Shown piece by piece: positions 7,601 to 11,275 of a DNA stretch of 11,275 bases. The stretch comes from an uncultured Myxococcales bacterium (GTDB lineage Bacteria; Myxococcota_A; Bradymonadia; UBA7976; UBA1532), in assembly GCA_937896275.1 (NCBI GenBank), contig CALBMW010000016.1, positions 1-11,275 on the forward strand, in the 5' to 3' direction. Made by a program: the position numbers and the translations under genes. Under the pieces are notes generated by a model that searched no databases, was not told the DNA's origin, and saw only the letters and a list, made by a program, of their open reading frames with translations. Within the stretch, counting starts at the first letter, position 1; each line of letters opens with the position of its first letter.

Positions 7601-8030
7601 CGGGCCGCTGCTACACCACCGCCAGACCCTGCTGCGCTGCGGCTTGCTGCGGGCGCGTCTGGCGGGCGTGCGCGCCTCGTGGTTCCACGACGACGTTCAC
7701 CGCGGCGCCTTCGACGAGGCGTTGCAGGGCCTCGTGCGCCTGCTGCCCCGACCGAGCGGCTGGATCGACGGCCTGGCGGCGTTCCGCGACGTGGTCTTTT
7801 GGCAGCCGCACCTGGCGCAGCAGCGCCTCGAGGCCATCCTCGAGGATCCGATGCGCTGGCCGGACTCGCCGCCGACCTTCGCGGTGCACTTCTACGTCCT
7901 CGCGGCCGCCAAGGAAGCTCAGGGCCACGACGGCGCCGAGCACCGCGAGCGCGCGGCGGGCCTGCTGCGCGAGGCGGGGGCGCAGGTTCCGCCCGAGGCG
8001 GCGGCGCTCGAGCGGCTGCTGCGGCGCTGA
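4602..8030 (+). CDS. Ser/Thr protein kinase with AAA-type NTPase and helical-repeat tail
   Basis: The product has 1142 residues, probably cytoplasmic since no TM helix is evident. Residues ~12-275 form a complete Hanks-type kinase: Gly loop GAGGMGDVY (19-27), K41, alpha-C E57, HRDIKPSN (141-148; catalytic D143), DFG (161-163), activation segment to SPEQ (188-191), D202 and R265. It should be active. Residues ~288-480 are an AAA_16/STAND-like NTPase: VGR at 289-291 and Walker A GGSGAGKSS (317-325), but the expected hhhhDDLHWAD Walker B reads ILVVEHLHLADD, with E435-H436 replacing the Asp pair. From ~640 onward the protein is Ala/Leu/Arg-rich helical repeats of TPR type (for example AYHWEAAGQADQARVYALQAV, starting near 663). 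This kinase-NTPase-TPR order is seen in PknK-like regulators and is common in myxobacteria. The repeats probably bind protein partners. It diverges from the Usp/permease operon, and its stop is inside a tandem duplication. Confidence 0.92.
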   Translation: MRDELADHFGRFEVMGRVGAGGMGDVYRVWDPVTRRELALKMLKFTYPRALHYFKREFRSVARLTHPNLVALHDLHLSDGQYFYTMELIDGVDLYEYVNGHNQVVIEPQILTRPDRVARVLNATVQLLRALAYLHGQGCIHRDIKPSNVLVDRSGQVKLVDFGIVKELLPGGQGQSLSQVFGTSTYFSPEQSLGSRVTSATDLYAVGVVLYELLAGTPPFEGEGPEVAEAHRSKPPPSLVTRVPGVSKDLATVCMELLSKDPAQRPSAREALEMLQARVEDDGERPEFVGRRAARKRLHQAVEAVRQGSGQLLLVAGGSGAGKSSLVDAFAQEALLYGATTFTGACVHRDHVPLRGLDTVVERLAEAYRKQVARILRSLPATERAPLIEAFSFLGELLPVNEHGASVLKRASAGLGLRALFAALGEKRLLILVVEHLHLADDATCDTLEALLTGEDMPPVLLLLTLRAEAVTANSRVAAFLELAAAHPHADTISLGAMRLDEIQRLLDEQVEDASPGLAEHIEAQTGGVPLFVADMVRTVRKDPTAPPPTFDEAVARRIEGLGSDAQRVLAAVCISRRPARDRVIERACALDADALYDAMVALNTAGLVRPEADRDGVLVAVPAHARLMEVARRGLDPHQARTLHQALAQAHEAEEGAVADVAYHWEAAGQADQARVYALQAVDAARSAGRFGPAADLLSLALEAVSDPRKRSELHAQRAECLARDGRYLEAARALERLAVEAPTEGERLRGRRAHLYLMAGDLKAFERDAAQLPAEARIPLADLLAPLAPERAIGLLGDAEGPQADLVRARLLVARNDPQAIAEAAGRVNAAAGEATAPEPARRARYAIARAVVQRALGQFADAQGTVDEAIETLGPLLPERDLTGLRLLLGQAAIVLARGRVADARKLGRGLLSEVRALGLPGLQARACLLQARVHLEAGELNAADHLLDEAEHCWPPEPKAMPHVEIALARVRRAFYGGDLAAAVARLDALEADAALGPLLHHRQTLLRCGLLRARLAGVRASWFHDDVHRGAFDEALQGLVRLLPRPSGWIDGLAAFRDVVFWQPHLAQQRLEAILEDPMRWPDSPPTFAVHFYVLAAAKEAQGHDGAEHRERAAGLLREAGAQVPPEAAALERLLRR

Positions 8031-8052
8031 GATGCTGCTGCGGCGCTGAGAT
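8015..8052 (+). repeat. Perfect 19-base tandem duplication over the kinase stop codon
   Basis: The 19-base unit gctgctgcggcgctgagat occurs at 8015-8033 and again, directly adjacent and identical, at 8034-8052. The first copy encodes the kinase's last residues (LLRR) and the stop TGA 8028-8030. The second lies in the 32-base gap between the convergent kinase and GMC genes. The kinase C-terminus is unaffected because the first copy still ends it. Confidence 0.9.
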
Positions 8053-8062
8053 CCGGGCAGCT

Positions 8063-9745
8063 TCAGGCTTCGGGGGCGTCGCGCGGCGGGTCCGCCAGCA
8101 GCTCGACCACACCCCAGGCCCGCTCGAAGTCGAAGTGCCTGGGCGATGACTTCGACGGCACCCGGCTCATGGCCCGTTCGGTCATCGCGGTGATCGTCAG
8201 GCTGGGGTTGACGCCCAGGTTGGCGGGCACCGTGGAGCCGTCGCAGATCCAGAGGTTGTCGTAGCCGAAGACCTTGCTGTCGAGGTCGACGACGCCCTCG
8301 GCCGGGGTGGCGCCCATGCACGCGCCGCCCAGGATGTGGGCGGTGGCCGGCACGTCGAGGATGACCTCGTTGACGCTGCTGCGGGCCTGCCCCCGCATTT
8401 GGCGGGCGAGCTCTCGGGCGAAGCGGTGCGCCGCCGGGATGTAGGTCGGCGGCCGGGTGTCGCCCTCGGGCCGCGAGGTGAGGGGGCGGGAGAAGGGCCA
8501 CCACCACCGACGCCGGCGCAGCACGCTCAGGCTGTTGTCCACCGTCTGCATGACCAGCAGGATGATCGTCCGGCGCGCGAAGCCGAAGGGCAGCGTGAAG
8601 CGCAGCGTGCGCAGCGGGTGCCTCAGGACCGAGGCGAGGAAGCGCAGTTGCCGGGGCGCGCGGCCGCCGCCGTCGACCAGCACGGGGGCGGCCAGCAGGC
8701 CCATGGCGTCGGCGCCGCGCGGGTAGCGCACCGGCTCGATGTGCGTGTCGGCGTCCGGGTGCACGCTCGACGTGATGGCGATGCCTTCGCTGTGGTCGAT
8801 CTCGCCGTGCGTCGCGGTGACCGCGATGAGGGACTCGCTGTTGGTGCGCACCGTGCGGCCCAGGCGGTCCGAGAGGCGGGGGAGGCGCCCCTCGTCCTTC
8901 AGCCGGGTGAGCAGCCGCAGCGTGCCCAGCACCCCTGCGGAGAGCACGACGCCGCGCACCCTCAGGGTGCGGCGGGGGTGGCCCAGCCAGCCCGTCGTCG
9001 AGCGGGTCGACACGCGGTAGCCGCCCGCGCCGTCCTGGCCGACGGCCTCGAGACCGACCACCCGCGTCTCGGGCAGGATCTCGGCGCCGAGCTTCTCGGC
9101 GAAGTACAGGTAGTTGCGATCCAGCGTGTTCTTGGCCCCGAAGCGACACCCGACCATGCAGCCGCCGCAGTGATTGCAGGGGTTTCGCGCGGGGCCCTCG
9201 CCGCCGAAGTAGGGGTCGGCGTCGGGGGCGCCGTCGAAGTTCACCCCGACCGGCGTGCGGGTGAAACTGTCTCCAAAGCCCAGGGCCTCGGCGGTCGAGC
9301 GCATCAGCGCGTCGGCCGGCCACAGCCGCGGGTTCTCGGTGACGCCCAGCATGCGGCGCGCCAGGTCATAGAAGGGCAGCAGCGCGGGGGCGCCGCCCAG
9401 CGCCTGCAGCGTCGGGTGCGCGAAGAAGGCCTCGGGCGGCACGTACAGCGTGTTGGCGTAGACCAGGCTGCCGCCGCCCACGCCCGCGCCCGACAGCACC
9501 AGCACGTCGCGCAGCAGGTCGATGCGCTGAATGCCGAAGCACCGCAGGGCAGGGGCCCACAGGAAGCGCCGCACCGCCCAGTTGGTCTTGGGGAAGTCCT
9601 CGGAACGCCAGCGTTTTCCGGCCTCGATGACCAGTACGCGGTGGCCCTTCTGGGCGAGGCGAAGGGCCGAGACGCTGCCGCCGAAGCCGGAGCCGACCAC
9701 GGCGAAGTCGTAGTCGAAGGCGTCGTCGTGGCCGGGGGGGCTCAG
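8063..9745 (-). CDS. GMC-family FAD-dependent oxidoreductase (cholesterol-oxidase-like)
   Basis: About 560 residues. It probably oxidises an alcohol or sterol-like substrate with FAD; the substrate is unknown. Visible: the Rossmann FAD motif VVGSGFGGS (G18, G20, G23) followed by VLVIEAGKRW with the ribose-binding acid E41; the GMC block GAGVGGGSLVYAN; and C-terminal AHILGGACMG with H470 and GVNPSLTITAM with N513, matching the His/Asn active-site pair of cholesterol-oxidase-like enzymes. C190-x2-C193-x2-C196-x3-C200 has the spacing of a [4Fe-4S] ferredoxin motif. A basic/aromatic patch (RRRRWWWPF) may touch a membrane. No signal peptide is seen. Start: no ATG, GTG or TTG exists in frame between 9838 and the middle of the FAD fold. 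CTG 9745 gives the expected short lead before YDFAVVG, lies 8 bases after GGAG, and overlaps the upstream TGA as CTGA. An upstream start or a frameshift product with the preceding gene is the alternative. Confidence 0.88.
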   Translation of the reverse strand: MSPPGHDDAFDYDFAVVGSGFGGSVSALRLAQKGHRVLVIEAGKRWRSEDFPKTNWAVRRFLWAPALRCFGIQRIDLLRDVLVLSGAGVGGGSLVYANTLYVPPEAFFAHPTLQALGGAPALLPFYDLARRMLGVTENPRLWPADALMRSTAEALGFGDSFTRTPVGVNFDGAPDADPYFGGEGPARNPCNHCGGCMVGCRFGAKNTLDRNYLYFAEKLGAEILPETRVVGLEAVGQDGAGGYRVSTRSTTGWLGHPRRTLRVRGVVLSAGVLGTLRLLTRLKDEGRLPRLSDRLGRTVRTNSESLIAVTATHGEIDHSEGIAITSSVHPDADTHIEPVRYPRGADAMGLLAAPVLVDGGGRAPRQLRFLASVLRHPLRTLRFTLPFGFARRTIILLVMQTVDNSLSVLRRRRWWWPFSRPLTSRPEGDTRPPTYIPAAHRFARELARQMRGQARSSVNEVILDVPATAHILGGACMGATPAEGVVDLDSKVFGYDNLWICDGSTVPANLGVNPSLTITAMTERAMSRVPSKSSPRHFDFERAWGVVELLADPPRDAPEA

Positions 9746-11274
9746 CGCGGCAACTCCAGGGCCCGCCGCAGCAGACGGTTGGGCATCCTGACGCCCTTCC
9801 TGAGGGGCTCGCCGTGGCCCCCGACCAGGGGCGCGCAGCCGGGCACGAGGCAGGCGTCGCGTCGGTCGAGCCGCTCGACGGAGGACTTCGTCAGCCCGGC
9901 CGCGCGGCGCGTCTGGAGGCTGATGTGCAGGTGGTGCAGGTGAAACAGGTACCAGCCGCGGCCCTCGTCCCGGACCTCGTAGGTCGTGGCGCGCGTACGG
10001 GCGACGCACGCCGCGCCCGCGAGCCAGTCCGCGTCGCACAGCGTGTCCATCGCCGCGTCGATCAGCTGCCCGGCTTGTCCATCGACGCCGATCACGCGGA
10101 GCTGCGGGGTGTCGTGCAGCTTGCCGATGAACAGCGCCGTGCGCCACACATCGAGCAGGTTGGGCGGGCGCACGCAGTGGTACTGCTCCACGCCGTTCAC
10201 GGTGTGATCGCAGATCGGACGCAGCCGGTTGTCGCCGGTGCCGGTCTGGTAGTAGCCGATGTCCATGTCGAAGCCGTTGACGTGGGTGCCGGCGGGGTGC
10301 CCGGGGTCGTTTTCGCGGGTGCCCGGGATGTCGCCGTTGGCCTCGCTCATGTCGCCGAGCGCCACGGGCGGGCCGTTGCCGAAGTCCCAGCCCGCCGTCA
10401 GGCAGTTGACCTCGGCGGCGGCGTGCTTGATCAGCATCTGCAGGTCGCGCCGGCAGAAGCTGCGGTACTGGTCGGCCTCGGTCTCGCCATTGAGCGGGTA
10501 GTTCCAGTAGCCGTCGCCCATGACCGGGGTGAAGGGCACGATGCTGCCGCAGTTGGCCTCGCCGCCCTCGCACTCCCAGGTGGGGCTGACGCAGCGGGGG
10601 ATGGGGCCGGGCGGCGGGGCGCCGAGGTCGAACTGGCAGCGCCCCGTGGCCGCCGAGCACACCGTGCCGGCCGCGCAGCTCTGCGGGGTGCAGGGCGGCT
10701 CGCCGCAGATGCCGTCCTGACCGCACACCTGGCCGGCCGGGCAGCTGTCGGCGGTGCAGCCGGGCAGGCAGACGCCCGGATCCTCGCAGGCGTAACCGGC
10801 GCGGCAGTCGGCGCCCTGATCGCACACCGCGAGGCAGGCGGTGCTGCCGTCGGTCAGGTCGAAGCAGTCCGAGCCCTGGGGGCAGGCGTTCTGGGGGCCA
10901 CAGTCGTTCAGGATGCAATAGCCGCCGACGAAACCGGTGGGGCCGTCCTGGCCTTGCTCGGGGACGCAGCCGCCGCCCGTGCCGCAGTCCGCGTTGCCCA
11001 CGCAGGGGCCGCCCACCGGCACGTCGGAGCCGCCCGGCCCGGCGGGCGTGCCGGGATAGCACGTGCTGTCGCTGTCACAGATGTAGCCGTCCCCGCGGCG
11101 GCACTCGGCGTCGGCGGTGCAGTCGAGCAGGCAGGCCGAGACGTCGCCCAGGTTCCAGCAGCGGTTCTCGCCGGGGCAGGCGGCGTCGGTGCAGTCCAGC
11201 GAGCAGTAGCCGCCGGGCAGGTCGGTGACGCACAGGCCGTCGTCGCAGTCCGCGTCCTGCGCGCAGGGCGAGCC
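9742..11274 (-). CDS. Cysteine-rich protein with LAS/M74-like murein endopeptidase domain, 5' end missing
   Basis: 510 residues are visible; the frame is still open at the right window edge, so the N-terminus and any signal peptide are missing. Residues 1 to about 215 hold around 30 cysteines in tandem modules, implying a disulfide-bonded, exported or cell-surface protein. Residues ~240-460 resemble penicillin-insensitive murein endopeptidase (MepA, M74) and the wider LAS metallopeptidases. THVNGFDMDIGYYQ gives HxxGxxxD with H331 and D338 as zinc ligands; LLDVWRTALFIGKL followed by a strand LRVIGVDG matches the region after it; and FHLHHLHISLQ supplies the HxH pair (H448, H450). The likely role is cleavage of peptidoglycan cross-links or a related D-amino-acid bond, of own or prey cells. 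A basic 60-residue tail follows, ending in RRALELPR. The stop overlaps the presumed start of the GMC gene. The peptidase family call rests on motifs alone. Confidence 0.75.
   Translation of the reverse strand, partial: GSPCAQDADCDDGLCVTDLPGGYCSLDCTDAACPGENRCWNLGDVSACLLDCTADAECRRGDGYICDSDSTCYPGTPAGPGGSDVPVGGPCVGNADCGTGGGCVPEQGQDGPTGFVGGYCILNDCGPQNACPQGSDCFDLTDGSTACLAVCDQGADCRAGYACEDPGVCLPGCTADSCPAGQVCGQDGICGEPPCTPQSCAAGTVCSAATGRCQFDLGAPPPGPIPRCVSPTWECEGGEANCGSIVPFTPVMGDGYWNYPLNGETEADQYRSFCRRDLQMLIKHAAAEVNCLTAGWDFGNGPPVALGDMSEANGDIPGTRENDPGHPAGTHVNGFDMDIGYYQTGTGDNRLRPICDHTVNGVEQYHCVRPPNLLDVWRTALFIGKLHDTPQLRVIGVDGQAGQLIDAAMDTLCDADWLAGAACVARTRATTYEVRDEGRGWYLFHLHHLHISLQTRRAAGLTKSSVERLDRRDACLVPGCAPLVGGHGEPLRKGVRMPNRLLRRALELPR
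9754..9757 (-). promoter_or_regulatory. Probable ribosome binding site for the CTG-started GMC gene
   Basis: GGAG on the - strand, inside the last codons of the peptidase-like gene, 8 bases before CTG 9745. It is the best support for a CTG start with stop/start coupling. Confidence 0.4.
10636..10758 (-). repeat. Two short cysteine repeats before the peptidase domain
   Basis: CTADSCPAGQVCGQDGIC and CTPQSCAAGTVCSAATGRC follow one pattern, C-x4-C-x2-G-x-V-C, then a closing cysteine 6-7 residues on. They are joined by GEPP. They resemble the short cysteine knots common in myxobacterial surface proteins, and lead into the Pro-rich linker before the peptidase-like domain. Confidence 0.65.
10759..11013 (-). 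repeat. Cysteine-rich module, copy 2
   Basis: 85 residues from GGPC to CLPG, with the same cysteine order as copy 1 (ADC, GGYC, NDC, TACLAVC, ADCRAGYAC, CLPG). It carries an extra Gly/Gln-rich insert (VPEQGQDGPTGF) before GGYC. About 12 residues (GPGGSDVPV-like linker) separate the copies. Confidence 0.65.
11050..11274 (-). repeat. Cysteine-rich module, copy 1
   Basis: 75 residues from GSPC to CYPG. The spacing of its landmarks (G-x-P-C, x4-DC, GGYC, DC, SACLLDC, x4-EC-RxG, final C-x-P-G) matches the next module closely, showing a duplicated unit. It may be preceded by further copies outside the window. Confidence 0.65.
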
Positions 11275-11275
11275 G

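Noticed and set aside
8336..9943. 535-codon + strand frame antisense to the GMC gene
   Set aside because: No recognisable domain. Its composition (Gln/Arg/Gly/His/Ala) is the usual antisense pattern here, and the opposite strand has convincing motifs.
9766..11062. Upstream part of the GMC frame (to 11062), giving a 999-residue protein
   Set aside because: The extra ~430 residues are an Arg/Pro/Ala-rich shadow of the cysteine-rich peptidase gene in another frame. The GMC domain starts at about 9745.

Overview
This is a very GC-rich, densely coding bacterial window. Gene content points to the Myxococcota (former Deltaproteobacteria): a large Ser/Thr protein kinase fused to an AAA-type NTPase and a helical-repeat tail, a surface-type protein with tandem cysteine-rich modules, and an unusual GMC flavoenzyme. 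This assignment is inferred from gene style; no rRNA or marker gene is present to fix it. No tRNA, CRISPR array, insertion sequence or other mobile element was seen, and no gene-free stretch exceeds 300 bases.

Layout. (1) Left, + strand: the 3' end of a membrane protein (2-616), lspA (684-1172), a likely 61-residue small protein (1251-1436) and a TSUP-family permease (1447-2163). (2) Middle, - strand, convergent with the first block: a two-domain universal stress protein (4434-3574), whose stop lies 3 bases before the start of a 12-TM-type ion-transporter-superfamily permease (3570-2188). This looks like a tight two-gene operon. (3) Diverging from it, + strand: a 1142-residue kinase/NTPase/helical-repeat protein (4602-8030). 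(4) Right, - strand, convergent with the kinase: a cysteine-rich protein carrying a LAS/M74-like murein-endopeptidase signature, truncated by the right window edge (11274-9742). It overlaps or abuts a GMC-family FAD oxidoreductase (9745-8063).

How they may work together. lspA is housekeeping (lipoprotein maturation). The stress protein and permease are probably co-translated, so the Usp-like protein may modulate transport; the kinase is divergent and shares the 167-base upstream region. The peptidase-like protein and the oxidoreductase share one transcript and overlap at the stop/start junction.

Most worth a second look: the GMC gene has no ATG, GTG or TTG in a suitable place and appears to start at CTG within a CTGA overlap; the same enzyme carries a ferredoxin-like C-x2-C-x2-C-x3-C motif; the cysteine-rich protein contains a duplicated module of about 75-85 residues ahead of an HxxGxxxD...HxH metallopeptidase signature; the kinase has a degenerate Walker B; and a perfect 19-base tandem duplication covers the kinase stop codon. 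No single feature proves a wholly new system. The Usp/permease pair and the peptidase/GMC pair are the best candidates for undescribed functional units.
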